Shown in pieces: positions 1-4,081 of a DNA stretch of 6,156 bases. The notes under the pieces were generated by a model that worked only from the letters and a program-made list of their open reading frames with translations, was not told the origin of the DNA and did not search any database. This stretch comes from Kaftiobacterium sp035693805 (GTDB lineage Bacteria; Sysuimicrobiota; Sysuimicrobiia; Sysuimicrobiales; Kaftiobacteriaceae). The first letter of the stretch is position 1, and each line of letters opens with the position of its first letter. The stretch is from assembly GCA_035693805.1 (NCBI GenBank), contig DASSGA010000158.1, forward strand, positions 1 to 6,156, in the 5' to 3' direction. Made by a program: the position numbers and the translations under genes.

Positions 1-48
1 GGTCAGCCGGCGCCGGCAGAGCCTCTGTACTCCACGCTCCAGTCTTCC

Positions 49-64
49 CTACCACTTGTAGTAG
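49..64. promoter_or_regulatory. Operator-like palindrome, copy 1
   Basis: The 16-bp sequence CTACCACTTGTAGTAG is a near-palindrome with consensus CTACYACTWGTRGTAG. It is the distal of two copies upstream of the four-gene two-component operon; its centre is 24 bp from that of copy 2. A third copy precedes the - strand lipoprotein gene. The left half contains TACCACT, which fits the NarL heptamer consensus TACYNMT; the right half, read on the other strand, is TACTACA and misses at the last base. I infer it is a binding site for the response regulator encoded at 1907-2554. That assignment rests on location and half-site similarity only. Confidence 0.6.
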
Positions 65-72
65 TCTTTCCC

Positions 73-88
73 CTACTACTAGTGGTAG
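73..88. promoter_or_regulatory. Operator-like palindrome, copy 2
   Basis: CTACTACTAGTGGTAG is a 16-bp palindrome with one asymmetric position pair. Its reverse complement equals copy 1 except at one base, so the two copies together form a larger inverted repeat around an 8-base spacer. Both halves (TACTACT and, on the opposite strand, TACCACT) fit the NarL heptamer TACYNMT, but they abut with no spacer, unlike the classical 7-2-7 NarL site. The copy sits just upstream of a candidate -35 element, where an activator would contact RNA polymerase. Inferred to be an autoregulatory site of the two-component operon. Confidence 0.65.
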
Positions 89-89
89 T

Positions 90-118
90 CCGACAGCTGC
101 CACCGGCAGCGACTTACT
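90..118 (+). promoter_or_regulatory. Candidate promoter of the two-component operon
   Basis: CCGACA (90-95) resembles a -35 box in four of six positions, and CTTACT (113-118), 17 bp further on, is a poor -10. The pair lies immediately downstream of operator copy 2. Weak core elements beside an upstream palindrome fit an activator-dependent promoter. The spacer holds a small perfect inverted repeat, GCTGCC-ACC-GGCAGC (96-110). A start near 125 would give a leader of roughly 85 nt before the first gene. The assignment is tentative because neither box is strong. Confidence 0.3.
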
Positions 119-209
119 CCTCCCCACTGGAGGGAGATGGAGCGGCGCTCTTGCGCCCGCGGGCTGCCGGCGACCAACGTAGTCATACCTACTTCCCCGA
201 GCGGGCCCC

Positions 210-521
210 ATGGCGCTCCCTCCCTTCCGCGACCACCGCATCCCCCCGACCGATGCCGCCGCGCTCACTCGTCGCCATCGCGAAGACCGGCCTCAGGCGC
301 ATCGGGGCGGGATGTTCCATGCGAAGGCCGTGCTCGACCTCCTCGCGCAGCAGGGGTGCGCCGGCCTCCGCTACTACTTCGGACGCAACGCGGACGGGAC
401 GCCAACGCTGGTTCTGGTGGGCGTGGACAGCACCGGGGACGATATGGCGACCGGAACAGTCCTGGAATGGAGCTTCCCCTGCCCGCCGTTCTGCACCGCG
501 TCCAACGATCTGTCACCGTGA
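210..521 (+). CDS. Small conserved-looking hypothetical protein with C-terminal CPPFC motif
   Basis: This 103-residue soluble protein is the first gene of the operon. Its codons end overwhelmingly in G or C, and the protein reads as a compact fold: an Arg-rich helical N-terminus (about 14-32), a helix (36-47), GC-x-GLRYYFGRN (49-60), a strand TLVLVGVDSTGDDM (66-79) and the tail FPCPPFC (89-95). Cysteines are at 50, 91 and 95. The pattern (helix, GCxGLRxYxG, LVLVGVDxxGxD, CPPxC) resembles small uncharacterised bacterial proteins I recognise only by style, with no known function. ATG 210 is the only upstream start in this frame, because a TAG at 180-182 closes it; no clear Shine-Dalgarno precedes it. 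An internal ATG at 312 would remove the N-terminal 34 residues. The gene ends 7 nt before the membrane-protein start. No signal peptide or membrane helix is visible. It may be a cytosolic partner or signal carrier for the two-component system, but that is inferred only from position. Confidence 0.8.
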   Translation: MALPPFRDHRIPPTDAAALTRRHREDRPQAHRGGMFHAKAVLDLLAQQGCAGLRYYFGRNADGTPTLVLVGVDSTGDDMATGTVLEWSFPCPPFCTASNDLSP

Positions 522-528
522 CCCGGCG

Positions 529-1242
529 GTGAAACCCACGTGGATCATGTACGTGGCGGCGTACGTCCAGCTCCTGCCTCCCGTGGTGGGGGCGCTGGCC
601 CACCGTCTGACCAGCCCGGCGCGCCGGTGGGTGGTCGTCTGGTGTCTCATGCTCGCACTTCAGGATGCGGTGTCCCGGCTGGTTACGCTCCTTCGGGGCG
701 AGAATCTGTTCGTGGCGTACATCTTCCTTCCCATCACCGGCGCGATCGCCCTCTGGGTCCTTTCGTTGTGGCAGTCGGGTCCGACGTCGCGGCTCGCGAT
801 GCGTCTCGCCATCCCCGGCTTCGTCGCCGTGAGCGTCGGCCTCTCGTTGCTGGCGGACGATCCCCACAGCTTCAGCCTCGTCACCGCGCCCTTCTACGCC
901 GTGGTCATGCTGATCGCCTCAAGTTGGACCTTCGTGCGGCGCAGCCTGGGAGGCGACGGCACGTTGCTGGAGCAGGACTGGTTCTGGATGGTCGGCGGCA
1001 TCATGCTGTATTTCGGCGCGTTTACCGCCATGCAGCCGCTGGTCTCCTATTTTCTTGCCTCGGGGCGGAACGACCTTATCCTGGCGGCTTTCAACGTCCG
1101 CTCGGCGATGACGCTCCTCGCCTTCGTGGCGATCACGGGGGGCATGCTGTGTCCAGTCCGGCCGACATACTCTGGTGGACTTTTCTCGCCACCATCCTCG
1201 CCGTCGCCGTCTTGGTCGCCGCCCTGGGCGCGGCGATGGTGA
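529..1242 (+). CDS. Seven-helix integral membrane protein, probable sensor partner of the kinase
   Basis: The product has 237 residues from GTG 529, or 231 from ATG 547. GTG is preferred because it lies 7 nt after the preceding stop, allowing coupled reinitiation; neither start has a good Shine-Dalgarno. About seven hydrophobic segments follow (window positions): MYVAAYVQLLPPVVGAL (547-597), VVVWCLMLALQDAV (631-672), LFVAYIFLPITGAIALWVL (709-765), AIPGFVAVSVGLSLL (808-852), SLVTAPFYAVVMLIASSW (874-927), WFWMVGGIMLYFGAF (979-1023) and LAAFNVRSAMTLLAFVAIT (1081-1137). It has no recognised catalytic motif. Overlap with the downstream one-helix kinase, which lacks its own sensory domain, suggests that this protein senses an intramembrane or surface signal for it. 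The last ~32 residues (Pro/Ser-rich, ending PPWARRW) are read out of frame with the start of the kinase gene and look unlike the rest. The natural C-terminus may therefore have been nearer 1146, with the stop lost. The membrane-protein call is firm; the sensory role is inferred. Confidence 0.8.
   Translation: MKPTWIMYVAAYVQLLPPVVGALAHRLTSPARRWVVVWCLMLALQDAVSRLVTLLRGENLFVAYIFLPITGAIALWVLSLWQSGPTSRLAMRLAIPGFVAVSVGLSLLADDPHSFSLVTAPFYAVVMLIASSWTFVRRSLGGDGTLLEQDWFWMVGGIMLYFGAFTAMQPLVSYFLASGRNDLILAAFNVRSAMTLLAFVAITGGMLCPVRPTYSGGLFSPPSSPSPSWSPPWARRW
1137..1142 (+). promoter_or_regulatory. Ribosome binding site setting the kinase start
   Basis: GGGGGG lies six bases before GTG 1149, inside the membrane-protein gene. 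It is the best Shine-Dalgarno-like run near the beginning of the kinase reading frame. It supports GTG 1149 as the start, which places a single membrane helix at the protein's N-terminus. The reading frame is open far upstream of this point, but that part encodes only the out-of-frame shadow of the membrane protein. Confidence 0.5.
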
Positions 1243-1910
1243 TCGCGCAGCGCCGGTTGGTAGCGCTGCACCGAGGCTACGCCCAACGTCTCCTGGCGGC
1301 GCAGGAGAACGAGCGTGCGCGGGTGGCGCGCGAGGTACACGACGACGCTGTGCAGCGCCTGGCGATGGTGAGCCACGAGCTCAACGAATTGCGGAAAGAG
1401 CCTCCATTCGCCGGAGGCGAGCGGCGGCTGGCGGGTATTCAGGGGGACGTGGAGGACCTCACGATCTCGCTGCGGAATCTGGCTCATCAGCTCCATCCCT
1501 CGGTGATCGAGCAACTGGGACTGGCGGCCGCGCTCGAGCAGCTGGCCGACGAGATGGCTCCGGCCGGCCTCATGATCACCCTGGCCCTGCCGGATCGGCC
1601 GCCGTCGCTCCGGCCGGACCGAGCCCTGGTTCTGTACCGGGTAGCGCAGGAGGCGCTTCGGAACACGGCCCAGCACGCCGGGGTGTCTGCGGCGGCGGTC
1701 CGCCTGGCGAGCACTCCTCATGGGGTGGAGCTGGTCGTGAGTGACGGGGGGCGGGGGTTCGATCCCGCCTTCCACCGGCGGAACAGGGGCATCGGGCTCC
1801 TGGGCATCAGCGAGCGAGCCGAGTTGGTCGGCGGCCGTGCGACGATCGAGTCGCGCCCCGGCTACGGCACCACCGTCACGCTGCGCGTGCCGGAAGGAGT
1901 GGACAGATGA
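1149..1910 (+). CDS. Sensor histidine kinase, HisKA_3 / HATPase_c (NarX/DesK-like HPK7 family)
   Basis: The 253-residue kinase autophosphorylates on His and passes the phosphate to the adjacent response regulator. Residues 8-33 form one transmembrane helix followed by QRR, so the rest is cytosolic. The dimerisation/phosphoacceptor motif ERARVAREVHDDAVQRL is at 55-71, with the accepting His at 64. The second helix carries LRNLAHQLHP (108-117) and LGLAAALEQL (123-132), typical of HisKA_3. The ATPase domain has the N-box VAQEALRNTAQHAG (Asn 172, 165-178), the G1 box SDGGRGFD (198-205), the G2-like GIGLLGI (214-220) and the terminal YGTTVTLRVP (239-248). All key residues are present, so it should be active. 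There is no PAS, HAMP or periplasmic domain, which makes the seven-helix protein upstream the likely input module. The start at GTG 1149 gives a 94-bp overlap with that gene, and the end overlaps the regulator by 4 bp (ATGA). The cognate ligand cannot be told. Confidence 0.92.
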   Translation: MSSPADILWWTFLATILAVAVLVAALGAAMVIAQRRLVALHRGYAQRLLAAQENERARVAREVHDDAVQRLAMVSHELNELRKEPPFAGGERRLAGIQGDVEDLTISLRNLAHQLHPSVIEQLGLAAALEQLADEMAPAGLMITLALPDRPPSLRPDRALVLYRVAQEALRNTAQHAGVSAAAVRLASTPHGVELVVSDGGRGFDPAFHRRNRGIGLLGISERAELVGGRATIESRPGYGTTVTLRVPEGVDR

Positions 1911-2554
1911 AAGCCAAGATCAGGCTCGTGGTCGCCGAAGATCACGAAATGGTCGCCCAGGGGTTCCGGGCCATGCTGAGCCGCCACTGTGAGATTCTGG
2001 AGGTGGTGCGCGATGGCCGGGAGGTGATAGAGTGCGTGCGCCGGCACAGGCCTGACGTCGTGCTGCTGGACCTTTCCCTGCCCCACCGCACCGGAGTGGA
2101 CATCCTGACCGACCTCGCGAAGACGATGCCGGAGGTCAAGGTCGTTGTGGTGACCATGCACGTGGACCCCATCCTGGTGGATGCCACCCTGGGGCTCGGC
2201 GCGTGCGCATTCGTACCCAAGGACGCCGGCGTGGAGGAACTCAAGGCGGCCATCAACGAGGCGGTGGCGGGCCGACGCTACGTCTCGCGACGGGCCCGAC
2301 GGCGGGGACCGCGAGGCCAGGCGGTGGACCGGATGGGCTTCAGCCAGCTCACGCCGCGCCAGCAGGAGATCGTGCGGATGATCGGTCGCGGCCTGAAGGG
2401 GGAGGAGATCGCCGAGCAGCTCGGCCTGACCCTGCACACCATCCGGTTCCACCGGAAGAACATCGCCCGGCAATTGGGACTGGAGGGCGAGTGGGAGATG
2501 CTCCGGTATGCCATGCTGGTGAGCATGGCCGACGATTCGGCCGCCAAGAACTAG
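1907..2554 (+). CDS. NarL/FixJ-family response regulator (REC + LuxR-type HTH)
   Basis: This 215-residue DNA-binding regulator is phosphorylated by the kinase encoded just upstream. The receiver domain occupies about 5-122 with the acidic pair Glu11/Asp12, phosphoacceptor Asp55 (VVLLDLSLP), Thr83 and Lys105 (FVPKDAG), so all switch residues are intact. An Arg-rich linker (128-136, RRARRRGPR) leads to a GerE/LuxR-type helix-turn-helix at about 146-205: LTPRQQEIVRMIGRG followed by EIAEQLGLTLHTIRFHRKNIARQLGL. ATG 1907 overlaps the kinase stop by 4 bp, and a strong Shine-Dalgarno GGAAGGAG (1892-1899) sits 7 nt upstream, giving translational coupling. As the only transcription factor in the window, it is the natural candidate to bind the repeated palindromes at 49-64, 73-88 and 3830-3845, whose half-sites fit the NarL heptamer. 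That would mean autoregulation plus control of the - strand lipoprotein unit. The binding is inferred, whereas the family assignment is secure. Confidence 0.95.
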   Translation: MKAKIRLVVAEDHEMVAQGFRAMLSRHCEILEVVRDGREVIECVRRHRPDVVLLDLSLPHRTGVDILTDLAKTMPEVKVVVVTMHVDPILVDATLGLGACAFVPKDAGVEELKAAINEAVAGRRYVSRRARRRGPRGQAVDRMGFSQLTPRQQEIVRMIGRGLKGEEIAEQLGLTLHTIRFHRKNIARQLGLEGEWEMLRYAMLVSMADDSAAKN

Positions 2555-2570
2555 AGCGGCCGTCCCGCAG

Positions 2571-2753
2571 GTGATGCGACCGCTCGACCGGCAGGACGAG
2601 CCGGTCCCGTGCGTACAGAAGCCGTGGACGATCGCGGAACTGGCCACGGCCCTGCGCGCCGGGCCCTGGATGCCGCGGCTCCTCCCGCATCGTGAGGGCT
2701 CAGGGCTCATGCCGCAGGGCCGGCGCGGCGCGCCAAAGCCCGGCACCGCTTAG
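2571..2753 (+). pseudogene. Possible receiver-domain relic (C-terminal helix only)
   Basis: Directly after the response regulator, this short + frame contains VQKPWTIAELATALRAG (about 2613-2663). It closely resembles the end of a receiver domain: the conserved Lys-Pro of the beta5-alpha5 loop followed by the amphipathic last helix. Nothing upstream in the frame resembles the rest of a receiver, and the start has no good ribosome site. The remainder (PRLLPHREGSGLMPQGRRG) is uninformative. I read it as the remnant of a lost receiver-containing gene, such as a hybrid kinase or second regulator. Chance similarity over about 17 residues remains possible. Confidence 0.3.
2586..2606. repeat. Small hairpin between convergent genes
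   Basis: GACCGG and CCGGTC form a perfect 6-bp inverted repeat around a 9-base loop, 31 bases after the response-regulator stop. A second 6-bp pair, GAGCGG (2554-2559) and CCGCTC (2580-2585), lies just before it. There is no T-run, so it is at best a weak or factor-dependent terminator for the + operon. Apart from these hairpins and the receiver-like fragment, nothing else is seen in 2555-2749. Confidence 0.25.
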
Positions 2754-3076
2754 AGGTCGGCTTCCCATTTCTCCATCCCGGTCCACCCGTGCGAGCGGCG
2801 GCCGACGTTGCAGACCGGGCGCAGCTCCGCGATCAGGGCTCGCGCATGCGCGGCCGGGTCTATCGCCCCCGCGACCACGAACCTCGTGGGGTGGTGCTTG
2901 AGAATGCACAGCTTGTGCCCATGCAGGTGGGCCAGCAGGCACGCCCTCACGTCGCCGTACCCGACGTAGATCCAGGTACCCGGCCGGAAGATCCCATAGC
3001 AGCCGACCTGACCGGGCTTCAGCTTCTCGATACCGGCCAGCGTGAATGAGTGAGCCGTCTGGGGCGGGAATGGCAC
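2750..3076 (-). CDS. Small GIY-YIG-like domain protein with altered catalytic position
   Basis: This 108-residue single-domain protein looks like a divergent GIY-YIG nuclease fold. From the N-terminus: GQVGCYGIF (22-30, GIY strand), WIYVGYGDVR (35-44, YIG strand and the conserved Arg at 44), LLAHLHGH (47-54), PTRFVVA (63-69), and LIAELRPVCN (81-90) matching the family's final LI...P..N helix. In active members a Glu precedes Leu-Ile by three residues and binds the metal ion; here that position is Ala78 (codon GCG). Nuclease activity is therefore doubtful, and binding without cutting is possible. The GTG start at 3076 is chosen because GAGGGGAG lies 9 nt upstream. It follows the lipoprotein gene on the same strand after a 61-nt gap and may share its promoter. 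It converges on the response-regulator gene. Fold assignment is by eye and moderately sure; the cellular role is unknown. Confidence 0.72.
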   Translation of the reverse strand: MPFPPQTAHSFTLAGIEKLKPGQVGCYGIFRPGTWIYVGYGDVRACLLAHLHGHKLCILKHHPTRFVVAGAIDPAAHARALIAELRPVCNVGRRSHGWTGMEKWEADL

Positions 3077-3085
3077 GCTCAGGAA

Positions 3086-3093
3086 CTCCCCTC
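3086..3093 (-). promoter_or_regulatory. Ribosome binding site of the GIY-YIG-like gene
   Basis: On the - strand, GAGGGGAG occurs 9 nt before GTG 3076. This supports a GTG start and the N-terminal sequence VPFPPQTAHSF. No ATG in this frame gives a better alternative ahead of the conserved domain. Confidence 0.45.
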
Positions 3094-3137
3094 GCCTCCC
3101 GACCGCGCGACCGGCGCCGCGTGCGGAGGGGGCGGTC

Positions 3138-3767
3138 TCACCGGCCTACCGCCTCCAGCGGTCGGGGCGAACGATCCGCCACGAACCGGAGCGCGTGCGT
3201 CCACCGCTCATCACCGTGCGGGCCCGGGACCCTGAACCGGAGTGTCGCCGCCCGTCCCTCCTGCAACGAGGCGGCGGCCATGGTCGACCCGAACCCCTGC
3301 CTCCCGATGGAGATCCGGGGGCCCGCCGCGGTTTCGGCCCAGGTCCCGGTGAGGGAGACGGGGGTCTCGGATACGCGAGGGGATTGGTCCCGCCGATAGC
3401 AGACGTGGAGGTGGCGCACCATGAGCCGGAGCGAGCGGTCGGCTGACAGGGTGAGATAGGCCGGATCCAGGATGTACGTGATTTGGGCCAGGCCATCCGC
3501 GCAGGTGACCTGGTCGGTCACGTACCAGCCGAGGCGTTCGGGCTGAACGTCGACGACGGCCTCGGAGGCGATACCATCCACTTCCGCCAGCACGTAGGTG
3601 CCCGAGTATTGGTCGACAGGGGCGACGCCTGGAGCGCTGGTGCAACCACTTTCGGTCGCGACCAGCGCCAGGGCCACGACGATGATCTCCCGAGCGCCGG
3701 ACCCGTCAGGCGCTGGAATCCGCCGCGCCGCGCGACGGGCGTTTGAAGATGTCGTGGCGTGATGCAT
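3138..3767 (-). CDS. Hypothetical exported protein, probable lipoprotein
   Basis: From ATG 3767 the product has 209 residues. An Arg-rich N-terminus (RRAARR, 11-16) is followed by a short hydrophobic run IIVVALALVA (28-37) and ESGC (39-42). Cys42 could be lipidated, but the box lacks the usual Leu at -3, and the region before the hydrophobic run is unusually long, so a lipoprotein is probable rather than certain. The mature part begins with QYSGTYVLAEVDG (53-65), then alternating hydrophobic strands (for example LAQITYILDPAYLTLSADRSLRLMVRHLHVCY, about 93-124), then GTWAETAAGPRISIG (141-155). This resembles small beta-barrel, lipocalin-like envelope proteins, although no family can be named. 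Cysteines 89 and 123 could pair. The frame is open to 3920, but an upstream start would read through the promoter and operator, so 3767 is preferred; a modest AGAAAGG lies 11 nt before it. Expression is probably controlled by the palindrome at 3830-3845, making this a likely output gene of the two-component system. Confidence 0.72.
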   Translation of the reverse strand: MHHATTSSNARRAARRIPAPDGSGAREIIVVALALVATESGCTSAPGVAPVDQYSGTYVLAEVDGIASEAVVDVQPERLGWYVTDQVTCADGLAQITYILDPAYLTLSADRSLRLMVRHLHVCYRRDQSPRVSETPVSLTGTWAETAAGPRISIGRQGFGSTMAAASLQEGRAATLRFRVPGPHGDERWTHALRFVADRSPRPLEAVGR

Positions 3768-3801
3768 ATCACGCTCGGCCTTTCTCGATGCGGCTGTTCG
3801 C

Positions 3802-3829
3802 AATGTACGAGCGTCGATGCGGAGAACAA
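3802..3829 (-). promoter_or_regulatory. Candidate sigma-70-type promoter of the lipoprotein gene
   Basis: On the - strand, TTGTTC (3829-3824) is separated by 16 bp from TACATT (3807-3802), which matches TATAAT at four of six positions. The expected start lies near 3795, about 28 nt before ATG 3767. The -35 box touches the edge of the palindrome at 3830-3845 with no gap, as at promoters where an activator overlaps or abuts -35. The boxes are imperfect but the arrangement is coherent. Confidence 0.45.
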
Positions 3830-3845
3830 CTACCACTAGTGGTAG
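3830..3845. promoter_or_regulatory. Operator-like perfect palindrome, copy 3
   Basis: CTACCACTAGTGGTAG is a perfect 16-bp palindrome. It differs from copy 2 (73-88) at one base and from copy 1 (49-64) at two, although it lies 3.7 kb away in front of a different, oppositely oriented gene. Both halves give the NarL-type heptamer TACCACT. It sits just upstream of the candidate -35 box of the lipoprotein gene. Three such sites in front of two transcription units in one small window point to a shared regulator, most simply the NarL-type regulator encoded here. Confidence 0.72.
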
Positions 3846-4081
3846 GGGATCCGGGGAGAGTCTCGGCGGCAGCCGGACAGCCTTCCTGCGCGCCTCGGGC
3901 CGCGCGCGACGCGGGCTCATGCACCGGCGCGGAGCCCGGCAGCGCGAAGACGCGCGGGTAAGCTACCCCGCGAGACTCCGATCACGAAGTCGTTGAACGG
4001 CACGGGCGCAGTCGCGTCGGCCGCGCTGACGACCTGACGACTCGCGAACGGGTATCGCCAATGCCTTGGCTGACCGTCCCC
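3846..4081. other. Non-coding stretch between two - strand genes
   Basis: No convincing gene is seen here on either strand. Short open frames exist but have biased, Arg/Pro-rich translations typical of unused frames in GC-rich DNA. The stretch holds the 3' flank of the large gene and one hairpin at 3953-3972. With the promoter, operator and leader (3768-3845), the whole gap between genes is about 314 bases. Confidence 0.5.
3953..3972 (-). terminator. Possible hairpin terminator downstream of the large gene
   Basis: CGCGGGTA, a 3-base loop, and TACCCCGCG form an 8-bp stem with a single bulged C. The hairpin lies about 110 bases past the stop of the large - strand gene and before the lipoprotein promoter, where a terminator would be expected. 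It is GC-rich but not followed by a T-run, so intrinsic termination is uncertain. Confidence 0.25.

Noticed and set aside
179..192. GTAG-N6-CTAC inverted tetramers before the first gene
   Set aside because: Only four bases per arm and a different layout from the 16-bp palindromes; expected by chance.
371..380. CTACTACTTC resembling an operator half-site
   Set aside because: It encodes Tyr-Tyr-Phe inside the conserved GLRYYFG block of the small gene and has no inverted partner.
137..532. A + frame beginning just after GGAGGGAG (129-136) with ATG 137
   Set aside because: The Shine-Dalgarno-like run is too close to the ATG, and the translation is Arg/Pro-rich with no protein-like pattern. It overlaps the well-supported frame at 210-521.
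540..1148. Upstream extension of the kinase frame
   Set aside because: The frame is open but its translation is an Arg/Gly-rich shadow of the seven-helix protein. The kinase's membrane helix starts right after GTG 1149, which has its own ribosome site.
82..1242. A single 386-residue + protein starting at 82
   Set aside because: Only the part from about 529 has membrane-protein character. The first ~149 residues are an Arg/Pro/Ser-rich out-of-frame reading of the operator, leader and the small gene at 210-521, which has the better codon pattern.
3101..3137. GACCGC/GCGGTC pair in the gap between the lipoprotein and GIY-YIG-like genes
   Set aside because: Six-base arms with a 25-base loop and no T-run in GC-rich DNA; not a credible terminator.
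3768..3920. N-terminal extension of the lipoprotein to 3920
   Set aside because: It would place the palindrome and the promoter inside the coding region and bury the signal-like segment. The added residues look non-coding.
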